This document shows positions 8,111-14,876 of a stretch of 15,371 bases of DNA, in pieces (positions within the stretch are counted from its first letter, which is position 1; each line of letters begins with the position of its first letter). A program made the translations under genes and the position numbers. The DNA lies in contig CAAFWX010000353.1 in assembly GCA_900766795.1 (NCBI GenBank), forward strand, positions 1-15,371, in the 5' to 3' direction. The notes beneath the pieces are model-generated. The model was given only the letters and a program-made list of their open reading frames with translations. It had not been told where the DNA came from and searched no databases. Source of the DNA: Oscillospiraceae bacterium. Lineage in GTDB: Bacteria > Bacillota_A > Clostridia > Oscillospirales > Ruminococcaceae.

Positions 8111-10540
8111 TTATCTCAGAATGGTGGTGTTTTCCTCTTGCACCTCCGAAAGACCATAGCCTGCGGTGATAAGCTCGACGGGAATGTAGGTTTCCCCGTT
8201 CAGCAGGAAGGGCGCTTTCGCCAGCGCGAACATCTTGTCGTTGATATAAGCGGTGGAATCCTCCGCCTTAAACTCAATCAGAACATTTTCGTCCTTGATG
8301 ACGATAATATCCTCTGCTATGATAAACTGCGCTCCCGCAGCCTCCGCAAGGCGCTCGGCAGACACAAACACAACGCCGTCCTGTTCCACAGACATATCGT
8401 TCGAGTAGATGTCAAACTCGGGGATAACCAGCTTATATTGCGTAAGCTCGTCCAGCGTGGAGGGGAGAAAACCTGAGTCCTGAGGACCATCAGTGCCGCT
8501 GTCTGCGCCGTTTATCCCGCCCTCGGTTGGAGAAAGCGTTCCGTTCAAAGCTGCCGTGACGTCCTCCTTGAGTTGGTCGTTTAGCGCGTCAATTCCGCAG
8601 TCGTCCAGTTTCTCTGCCGCATAAGCGACAGCTGCCGCCTTGTCCTCGTTGTCCAGAAAATCGTCGGGCAGGTTTGCAAGGCTGTCCTTGAGGTCGTTGT
8701 ATGCGTCCTCGGTGTCGGAAAGGTTTCCGCTTTCGGCTGCATTGTCAAAGCTTTCAAGCGCGTCGCAAAGCTGCTCAATGAGCGCAGCGTCCGTGTCGGA
8801 CTGCAAATCCTTCAGCGCGTTTATTTCCGCAAGCTTGATTCGTGCGTCGTCCTCTGCCTTTTTCTTGTCCGCGTTGGGGTCGAGAGCGTCGGATTTGTCC
8901 GCCAGCAGACCTCCAATGCTGTCCTTTATCTTTTCGGCGCTTTCCCTGCGGGCGTCGGAAAGCGCGTCGGTAAGCTCGGAGAGTTTTTCGTTGTACTTTT
9001 CCGCGTTTTCCCCGTCGCCGTCCGCAAGCGCCTCGATATACTTTTCATAAGCGCTGTCGATTTGAGCTTTGAGGTTGTCGATGTTTTGCTTGTCCGAGGA
9101 GAGAGAGCTGTCCGCAAGCGCCGCGGCATTTGCGGCGTCGCTCAGGATTTCGTCTGCGTTATCTGCAAGCGTTTCCATAAACGCTTTGTACAGCGGGTCG
9201 GAGCTGCTTTGGCTGCCGCTTGTCCCGTCCTGCGAGCTTAGAGCCTCCAAAAGTTCTCCGAGTTTGTTCAGGCTTTCCGCTTTCATGCTGTTGAATTCCT
9301 CGGAGGAGGTGCTGTTGGCACTGTAAGCTGCTGCGCTCTGCGCAAAGCCCTTTGCCTCGTTTATCGCAATCTCCAGCTTGCCCGCAACCTCTGCCGCACT
9401 TTGCTTGTTGTCCTCTGAGTAGTAGTCGTTGGTGCCGTTAAGAACAGAGCCGACATCTTCCTCGATTCCCGCCAAAGCGTCCTCGAACAATTCCTTCGAC
9501 ATTTCCGCCGCTTTTTCGGAGTCAACTGCCTCTCCGTTAATTATCGCATTAAACACATCCAGCCTGTCGGCTGCCTTCACAATTGCCCCAAGGTTTCCGT
9601 TAAGCGCTGCGTCAACCAGTTCCTCGCTCAAACTGTCGGCTTTCTTTTGCGTAATGGAATCGGAGCTTGAACCGGCTGTGCTGTTAAGCTCGTTTATGCT
9701 TTCGTTGAGGGAGGACTGACAGTCGGTGAGCATGGAGATAAGCTCCGCATGAGCCGCCTTGTCGCGCTTGCTGAGAGAGTCCACCTTTTCGTCGATTCGT
9801 TTTGCCACCACTTCGGAGCAGTGCTTCTCCAACTCGATTCTCAGATTAAGCTTTTCCTCCGCAATGGTGTCGCCCGCAGCGCCGTTCAGCGAAATCATCG
9901 CATTTTCCAGCGCACTGAGCTTTCGTGTGAGGTCGGAGGTCACATCGTCGCTAACGGGGGCGAGAATATAATCCAACGCGTCCTTTTCCGCAACATAGTT
10001 GTCGTGCATTTCCTCCTTGTCCTCGTCCTCTTCCGTGGACTTTATAAGACCCTCCGTGATTTCAAGCTGGTTTGTGAGTGAACTCATTGAGGAGAGGTTT
10101 ACGGGGTAGACCACGCTGTCAATGTCCACTGAGCTTATAACCTGCCCTGTTGTAAAATCAACGATAGTGCCGTCCGCCTTGAAATACTTTGTAAGTTCCA
10201 GCGAGTTTATGACCTTTGCGTCAACAATCTTGTTGTTGGACAGCACGATGTCGTTGACATTTTCGGCGTTTGTGATGTCATACCAAGCACCATTGTTAAG
10301 CTCGGATTTATAGTACACCTTGTTCTGAGAAGTGTCCTGAGCGTTCTTTTCGGCAAGGCTTTGGTTTTCCTCGTTGAGCGCTTCAAAATCGAAAAGATAA
10401 GTGCCGATAATGATTGAGGCATTGTTCATGCTGTCCGCGTCGGGTTTGGTTTCGCCGAAGGAAAGCATGGTGGTGAAAACCGCCGTGCAAAGAACGGCAA
10501 CCGAAATGGGCTTTAAAATGCGTCGGCGCTTGTTTTCCAT
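8111..10540 (-). CDS. Exported coiled-coil protein with C-terminal copper-amine-oxidase-N-like domain
   Basis: This is an 809-residue acidic protein. The N-terminus MENKRRRILK plus a hydrophobic stretch to about residue 29 is a signal peptide or anchor; no clear cut site is seen. Residues about 35-140 are a small mixed domain containing NNGAWYDIT. Residues about 150-690 are almost wholly helical, rich in Ala, Asp, Glu, Ser and Leu, and look like a long rod of coiled coils or helical bundles. A Gly/Ser/Asp linker follows, and residues about 702-809 resemble the copper amine oxidase N-terminal-like fold found on many Firmicute surface proteins (GVVFVSAERLAEAAGAQF, then APFLLNGETYIPVELITAGY). 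That domain usually serves as a stalk or cell-wall-binding module rather than an enzyme. The start has an AAAAGGAGGTG site just upstream, and the gene ends 9 bases before the DUF4255 gene. I infer a structural role in the cell wall; the partner is unknown. Confidence 0.75.
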   Translation of the reverse strand: MENKRRRILKPISVAVLCTAVFTTMLSFGETKPDADSMNNASIIIGTYLFDFEALNEENQSLAEKNAQDTSQNKVYYKSELNNGAWYDITNAENVNDIVLSNNKIVDAKVINSLELTKYFKADGTIVDFTTGQVISSVDIDSVVYPVNLSSMSSLTNQLEITEGLIKSTEEDEDKEEMHDNYVAEKDALDYILAPVSDDVTSDLTRKLSALENAMISLNGAAGDTIAEEKLNLRIELEKHCSEVVAKRIDEKVDSLSKRDKAAHAELISMLTDCQSSLNESINELNSTAGSSSDSITQKKADSLSEELVDAALNGNLGAIVKAADRLDVFNAIINGEAVDSEKAAEMSKELFEDALAGIEEDVGSVLNGTNDYYSEDNKQSAAEVAGKLEIAINEAKGFAQSAAAYSANSTSSEEFNSMKAESLNKLGELLEALSSQDGTSGSQSSSDPLYKAFMETLADNADEILSDAANAAALADSSLSSDKQNIDNLKAQIDSAYEKYIEALADGDGENAEKYNEKLSELTDALSDARRESAEKIKDSIGGLLADKSDALDPNADKKKAEDDARIKLAEINALKDLQSDTDAALIEQLCDALESFDNAAESGNLSDTEDAYNDLKDSLANLPDDFLDNEDKAAAVAYAAEKLDDCGIDALNDQLKEDVTAALNGTLSPTEGGINGADSGTDGPQDSGFLPSTLDELTQYKLVIPEFDIYSNDMSVEQDGVVFVSAERLAEAAGAQFIIAEDIIVIKDENVLIEFKAEDSTAYINDKMFALAKAPFLLNGETYIPVELITAGYGLSEVQEENTTILR

Positions 10541-10545
10541 TACTG

Positions 10546-10556
10546 CACCTCCTTTT
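10546..10556 (-). promoter_or_regulatory. Strong ribosome binding site of the coiled-coil protein
   Basis: AAAAGGAGGTG ends 5 bases before the ATG at 10540, in the 22-base gap after the TolC-like stop. It is a near-perfect match to the 16S anti-Shine-Dalgarno sequence and suggests independent, strong initiation. Confidence 0.7.
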
Positions 10557-10562
10557 CTTTGA

Positions 10563-12581
10563 TTAGTATGTCAGCAGCTGCTGACCGTCCTGCGTTTTGG
10601 TAACGTTAAGAGTAGCCACCTCTTTTTCGGAATCCAGCAGCTTAACGGTGAATCCGTCGGTGTTTCCGAAGGTGCTTGAAAGGTGAGTGACGCCTGCTGA
10701 GGCGGAGCCTTTTCCGATAAGCGTGCTTCCGTAATAAAGCTCAAAGCTGTCGAATTTGAACTCGTCGGAGGTAACGCTGAAGGTGGATTTCATGCCCTTT
10801 TTTGTGATGTTCCATTTTCCCACAATAAAGTCTGTGACGGAGTTTGCTGCGGGCTGCATATCAAGCGTACCCGAATACTGCATTCCGTCGAAAACAGCGG
10901 TGTATTTCAGCTCGTCGTCCTTGAAGAACTTCAATGTCAGCAGCGAGGTGTCGGAGTACACGGCGCTGATTTTCGTCATGGACTTCGAGATTTCGTTTCG
11001 GCTGCCGATAAGCGTTCCCTCCGCGGTATACAGCTCATAATGCGTGACGTCGTATTCCTCGGGAATGCTCACGCTGAACGACGCCTTGTAGTTCGCTGTG
11101 ATGTTAACCGCCCAAGAAGGCTCGTTGCTGTTCCCCACAACGCCGGTTGTGATACCGTCCTCGTAGTTCTTCAAGCCCGAGGGTGCAGACCCCGAAAGCT
11201 TGTCGGAAATGTACCCTGCGCTTTGCAGATTGTAAGCCGAAAGGCTCTTTGCATAGTCCGCCTGCATTTCAAAAATGCTCTTCTGCTGTTCCAAAAGGGC
11301 AACCTTCTTGTCATACAGGTCAGTGAAAGAAAGCTCGCCACGGCGGTTTTCAGTGAGTGCGCGGGAATAGTCTTTCTCTGCCTTTGCCAGATAACTCTGA
11401 GCGGAGTCAGAGGCTGATTTTGCTTCCTGCAGCGCGTAGTAACCGTCGGTCAGTCCGTTGACAAGGTCGTCGTGGGCGGAAATTCTTTCCTGCTCCGCCT
11501 CGTCAAGCTCGGACAGGCTTACGAAAAGGGCGTATCTCTCATCTCCGAGATATCTTGAGCCTGAGTAGGTGCGTTTGAACCATTCCTTTGGAATGTGAAT
11601 CGTGAAAAACAAAAGATTAATGTCAAACGTCCCTGCCCACGGGCTGTCAATCTTTGTGAGAAAATCGTTGTAAGCGACAATGAAGTAGTCATAGTCAACC
11701 TTTTCACCTGTTCTCTTGCAGGTGTTGAGGTAGTTCATCATCACCGTCGCGTCTTTGCCGTACCGTCCCGAGTAAATGCCCTTTATGGTTTCGGTGGAGC
11801 TTTCGGCGTTGTATTTGTTCTGCCGCGCCTTGTAGTAGGTGTAGTCGTATTTGAGCGCATAGCTTTTGACCTTGGAAAGCATGGAGTAGCTTATTTCCGT
11901 GTCGGGGAAGGTGCAGGCGAATTTATATCCCTTTGTGACATCCGCACCGACGATGGAGGACAGCTTTTCCTTCGCCTTTTCAAACCCGCTTTTCGCCTTT
12001 GTCAGCGCCGCTTCGGCGTCGGCAACCTGCTTGTCCATATATTCGGTGTCGCTCTCCTTTGCGTTTCCCTTTGCAAACTCGGAGGCAACCTTTTTCTGCG
12101 CGGATTTCGCTTCGTTCAGAAGATTTGTGTAGTATTCAATTTCATAGCCGCTGTAAACGACGGAATAGTATTGCTGCTCGCAAGCAGCGATTTCAGAGAG
12201 CCTTGTGTTCTCATATTCAGCGTTGAGGATTCTGAGTTCGTTCTGGATATCGGGAACCTTTGTCAGCAGCTCGATTTCCTTCGGCATATCATGCGATTCG
12301 GGGAATTTGATGTTGAACAGCAGAGAAAAGCGGATGGTGCTTTCGTTTTTTCTGGTGTCCGCAATAGCCGAGTACGCCTGCTTGAGTTCGATTTGCTTTT
12401 TGACTTTGCTGAGGGTAACTTTTCTTAGCTTGTTGCTGTTTTTGAGGGTCAGCGAAATCGCCTGAGGCAGACTAAATGTCATTTCGGCGGAGAAAGCGGT
12501 TGTCCCCGAAAAGCCTGTTGAAAGCACCGCGGCAGCTGCCAAAAGGCACGTCGCGCGTTTTAACAAAGTTCCAATCCTCAT
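10563..12581 (-). CDS. Secreted TolC-like (outer membrane efflux family-like) helical protein
   Basis: This 672-residue protein starts with a clear signal peptide: basic MRIGTLLKRA, a hydrophobic core and a likely cut after AFSA near residue 32. The mature part begins MTFSLPQAISLTLKNS, the typical opening of a TolC-family repeat ('l..ai..al.ns..l'). Long alanine-, lysine- and glutamate-rich helices follow, and a second helical block at about 350-475 (DLVNGLTDGYYALQEAKSA, RRGELSFTDLYDKKVALLEQ) matches the second half of TolC, including the 'G..s..dl......l...q' motif. Residues about 485-672 form two similar beta-rich modules, unlike standard TolC. No lipoprotein cysteine or sorting signal is seen. 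TolC normally forms a trimeric channel in outer membranes; in a probable single-membrane host its role must differ, perhaps a tube through the wall. The ATG is preceded by AAAGGAG overlapping the MORN stop codon. Confidence 0.75.
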   Translation of the reverse strand: MRIGTLLKRATCLLAAAAVLSTGFSGTTAFSAEMTFSLPQAISLTLKNSNKLRKVTLSKVKKQIELKQAYSAIADTRKNESTIRFSLLFNIKFPESHDMPKEIELLTKVPDIQNELRILNAEYENTRLSEIAACEQQYYSVVYSGYEIEYYTNLLNEAKSAQKKVASEFAKGNAKESDTEYMDKQVADAEAALTKAKSGFEKAKEKLSSIVGADVTKGYKFACTFPDTEISYSMLSKVKSYALKYDYTYYKARQNKYNAESSTETIKGIYSGRYGKDATVMMNYLNTCKRTGEKVDYDYFIVAYNDFLTKIDSPWAGTFDINLLFFTIHIPKEWFKRTYSGSRYLGDERYALFVSLSELDEAEQERISAHDDLVNGLTDGYYALQEAKSASDSAQSYLAKAEKDYSRALTENRRGELSFTDLYDKKVALLEQQKSIFEMQADYAKSLSAYNLQSAGYISDKLSGSAPSGLKNYEDGITTGVVGNSNEPSWAVNITANYKASFSVSIPEEYDVTHYELYTAEGTLIGSRNEISKSMTKISAVYSDTSLLTLKFFKDDELKYTAVFDGMQYSGTLDMQPAANSVTDFIVGKWNITKKGMKSTFSVTSDEFKFDSFELYYGSTLIGKGSASAGVTHLSSTFGNTDGFTVKLLDSEKEVATLNVTKTQDGQQLLTY

Positions 12582-12593
12582 TGCTATGCTCCT

Positions 12594-14063
12594 TTAGATA
12601 ATTCCGACCTCGTAAAATACAACATTTCCCTCAAGGCTGAACAGCTTGATAAAGACGTTTCCGACGATGAACTTCTCGCAAACGATGTAGTCCGCTTGTT
12701 CAACTCCGATGTAGCCCATCAGCTTCTTTTCCGCATTGGTGGCGCTGCTGTTGTATGCGTCGTAATGCAGCGCGCCCTCCGGTCGAAGATAGTTGTTCAG
12801 CTTTTCCCCGACAGCTGCGTTGAAAAGAACCTGCGAGCCGGTAATGATTATTCTGTCGGTTTTATCATTTGCGTCAAACAGGAATCCGCAGCCAATATCA
12901 TCGTAGAAGAGCAGGGTGTTGTCGCCGATTTCACGCTCCGCCGCTCCCGAAACGAAAGCCGCCTCAACCTTCGCTTTGTCGGCGGAGAGATAGCTGATAT
13001 AGTTTATCTCGCCGTCCTTCAAAATGCCGTTAAAAAGCTCCTTGCCGCTTTCGTCGAAAAGCTTGCAGCTGCTGTTGGGAAGACCGTTCTCGAAATTGCC
13101 CTCAACTCTTAATCCGTTGTCGTCGCAGAAAAGAACGCCCTCTCCGCTGTATTCTCCATTGGCAAACCCACCCGAGTAAATCTTGCTGCCGTCCTCGGCG
13201 AATTCTGTTCCGTTGCCGCTTTTCAGACCGTTGACAAACTCGCCCTTGTAGCAGAGAACACCATTCTCGTAAAGCTCGCCTGTCCCGCTGAATTTCCCGT
13301 CGGCAAAGCCGCCTTTGTAGATTGGTTCGCCGTTTTCGTCGTAGGTTTGTCCCTCGCCGCTTAAAAGACCGTCCGCGAAGGTGCCCGTCTGCGCGATTTT
13401 CCCGTTGTCATGGAAAATCGTTCCCTCGCCGCTGCACTTTCCCTCGACGAACTTTCCGTCATAAAGGAGGGTTCCGTTTTCGGAATAGAGCTTGCCTGCG
13501 CCGTTGTATTTGCTTGCGGAAAAACTGCCCTCATAAATGAGGTTGCTGTTTTGGGAGAAAAGCTTTCCCTCGCCGCAGTATTCGTTGTCCTCAAACTGCC
13601 CCTGATAAACGAGAACATTGTTGGAATAAAGCCTGCCCATGCCGTTTGCTGCGCCGTCAGAAACATCTCCGACGTAAAGCACCGAGCCGTCGGTGTTATA
13701 AACCGACGCCTTGCCCTGCGCGGTGAAAAAAGCCGCGGTGTTTACGGTGACGCTCTGAGTGAACAAATGCTTGTTGACAAACGGGAAAACTATCCAGATA
13801 AGCAGCAGAATGATTGCCGCTGCCGCAAGGATTCCGAAAAGCATTGCCCTTTTTGCAACGTAAACATCGCCAACCCTGAGGTAGTCGCTAAGCTGGCTTG
13901 GCTTTTTGATGATGAAATTCAGCGCGTCCTTAAGCAGGTCCTTGGATTTCTTTGCTATCGTGACAGGAAGGCGCTTGATTTTCGTCAGCTTTGTGGAAAA
14001 TCGGCTTAATGTGGATTTAATGAAACTTTCGATGCGCTTGAAAATAAGTTCGAAAAAACCCAT
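12594..14063 (-). CDS. Membrane-anchored MORN-repeat protein
   Basis: This 489-residue protein has three visible parts. Residues 1-71 are strongly basic (many Lys and Arg, little acid). Residues 72-94 form one hydrophobic segment (MLFGILAAAAIILLLIWIVF). Residues about 117-355 hold roughly ten MORN-type repeats of 22-24 residues with the core 'G.G.ly..nG.l.Y.G.F..G', for example GEGKLFSQNSNLIYEGSF and SGTGELYENGVLCYKGEF. Residues 360-489 are a non-repeat mixed domain (YLSADKAKVEAAF to the end). By the positive-inside rule the N-terminus is cytoplasmic and the repeats face outwards, a single-pass anchor without a cleavage site. MORN repeats are usually binding or scaffold modules. The gene is followed after 12 bases by the TolC-like gene, so the two are probably co-translated. 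I infer a docking or scaffold role for the injection system at the membrane; its sequence shows no enzyme motif. Confidence 0.85.
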   Translation of the reverse strand: MGFFELIFKRIESFIKSTLSRFSTKLTKIKRLPVTIAKKSKDLLKDALNFIIKKPSQLSDYLRVGDVYVAKRAMLFGILAAAAIILLLIWIVFPFVNKHLFTQSVTVNTAAFFTAQGKASVYNTDGSVLYVGDVSDGAANGMGRLYSNNVLVYQGQFEDNEYCGEGKLFSQNSNLIYEGSFSASKYNGAGKLYSENGTLLYDGKFVEGKCSGEGTIFHDNGKIAQTGTFADGLLSGEGQTYDENGEPIYKGGFADGKFSGTGELYENGVLCYKGEFVNGLKSGNGTEFAEDGSKIYSGGFANGEYSGEGVLFCDDNGLRVEGNFENGLPNSSCKLFDESGKELFNGILKDGEINYISYLSADKAKVEAAFVSGAAEREIGDNTLLFYDDIGCGFLFDANDKTDRIIITGSQVLFNAAVGEKLNNYLRPEGALHYDAYNSSATNAEKKLMGYIGVEQADYIVCEKFIVGNVFIKLFSLEGNVVFYEVGII

Positions 14064-14132
14064 TATCTCACCGTCCTTCCTTAATTAGTCAAGTAATGCA
14101 ATGTGCAATGAAAATGCGGAAAACGCCCGCCG
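14064..14132 (-). other. Intergenic gap between spike and MORN genes
   Basis: This 69-base gap is the longest non-coding stretch in the window; other junctions are 36 bases or less, or overlap. It holds two perfect head-to-tail copies of TGCAATG (plus-strand 14097-14110) and, next to the MORN start, a GGTGA-type ribosome binding site. A 4-base-pair GC stem (GCGG/CCGC, about 14116-14130) followed by ATTTT lies just after the spike stop, but it is too weak to call a terminator. I see no -35/-10 pair that I trust, though the region is AT-rich. It marks the boundary between baseplate genes and the envelope-gene block. Confidence 0.5.
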
Positions 14133-14876
14133 TCAGTTTATTTTGACCGCCGCGCCCTTAACCGCCGTCTGCCCGTCCGAGCTTAGTTTAAGGCTGCCCG
14201 AGGCGGTGACCTCGGTGTTGTCGCCTTTTAGCGAAACCTTCGAGGATTTGATTCTGACGGAGGAGTCTGCGCTTGCCGAGAGGTTTCCGCTGTCCTCAAG
14301 AATGATTTTGGTGGAGCCTGCGCTGATGTTGACCTTTTTCTCCGCGGTAATGGTAATTGTACCGTTGTTCGAGTCAATGACGACAAGGTTCTTTCCGTCC
14401 TTGTCCTTTAAGGTGATTTTGTTCTTTTCGTCGTCCATCGTGACGGAAAGCTCGCCCTTTGTGGAAACCGTGATTTTCTCCTTGCCGTCCGTATCGTCGA
14501 AAACCAGCTTGTGACCCGCCTTCGTCTGAATCATTCTGATAGGGTTTTTCTCCTCTATTTCGACGGGCGTTTTGAAATTTTTGTTCCACAGCGAGCCGAT
14601 TACATAAGCCCTTGAGATATCTCCTCCGCAGAAAGCCACCAGCACCTCGTCGCCCACATTCGGGAAGAACAGCATTCCCCAAGAGGCGCCCGACATAGGC
14701 GTTGCAACGCGGATAAAGTCGGTTTCGTAGTCCGGCAGGTCGAGGATAAGCAGCTTGACCTTTACTCTGCCGAGCTTGTCCGGGTCGTTGATGTTGGTGA
14801 CAACGGCGGGGCAAACGCCCGAAAGGAGCGGAACGTCCGTTTTGTCCTCGCCCGAAACATAATCAAGTATGTTCAT
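14133..14876 (-). CDS. Baseplate spike protein, gpV/gp5-like (OB fold plus beta-helix)
   Basis: This 247-residue protein forms the central puncturing spike of a contractile tail, probably as a trimer. Residues about 18-98 look like the phage baseplate assembly protein V / gp5 OB-fold domain: DPDKLGRVKVKL, then RVATPMSGASWGMLFFPNVG and GDEVLVAFCGGDISRAYVIG, the classic 'G...lP.vGdeVlv.f..gd...p.vlG.l' signature. After a KAGHKLVFDD turn typical of VgrG/gp5, residues about 125-247 are short repeats of strand-rich sequence (KITVS, ELSVTM, KITLKD, TITITAEKKVNISAG) expected for a beta-helical needle. The frame could start at 15026, but the ATG at 14876 has a GGAGGA site 8 bases upstream and leads directly into MNILDYVSGED, and the extra upstream sequence is arginine-rich out-of-frame translation of the hub gene. 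The start overlaps the hub stop by four bases. Confidence 0.93.
   Translation of the reverse strand: MNILDYVSGEDKTDVPLLSGVCPAVVTNINDPDKLGRVKVKLLILDLPDYETDFIRVATPMSGASWGMLFFPNVGDEVLVAFCGGDISRAYVIGSLWNKNFKTPVEIEEKNPIRMIQTKAGHKLVFDDTDGKEKITVSTKGELSVTMDDEKNKITLKDKDGKNLVVIDSNNGTITITAEKKVNISAGSTKIILEDSGNLSASADSSVRIKSSKVSLKGDNTEVTASGSLKLSSDGQTAVKGAAVKIN

Noticed and set aside
14097..14110. Tandem TGCAATG pair as a regulatory or integration repeat
   Set aside because: Only two 7-base copies and no second location in the window; too short to support a functional call.
14116..14130. Possible terminator after the spike gene
   Set aside because: Only four GC base pairs and no real T-run; the genes beyond continue in the same direction with operon-like spacing.
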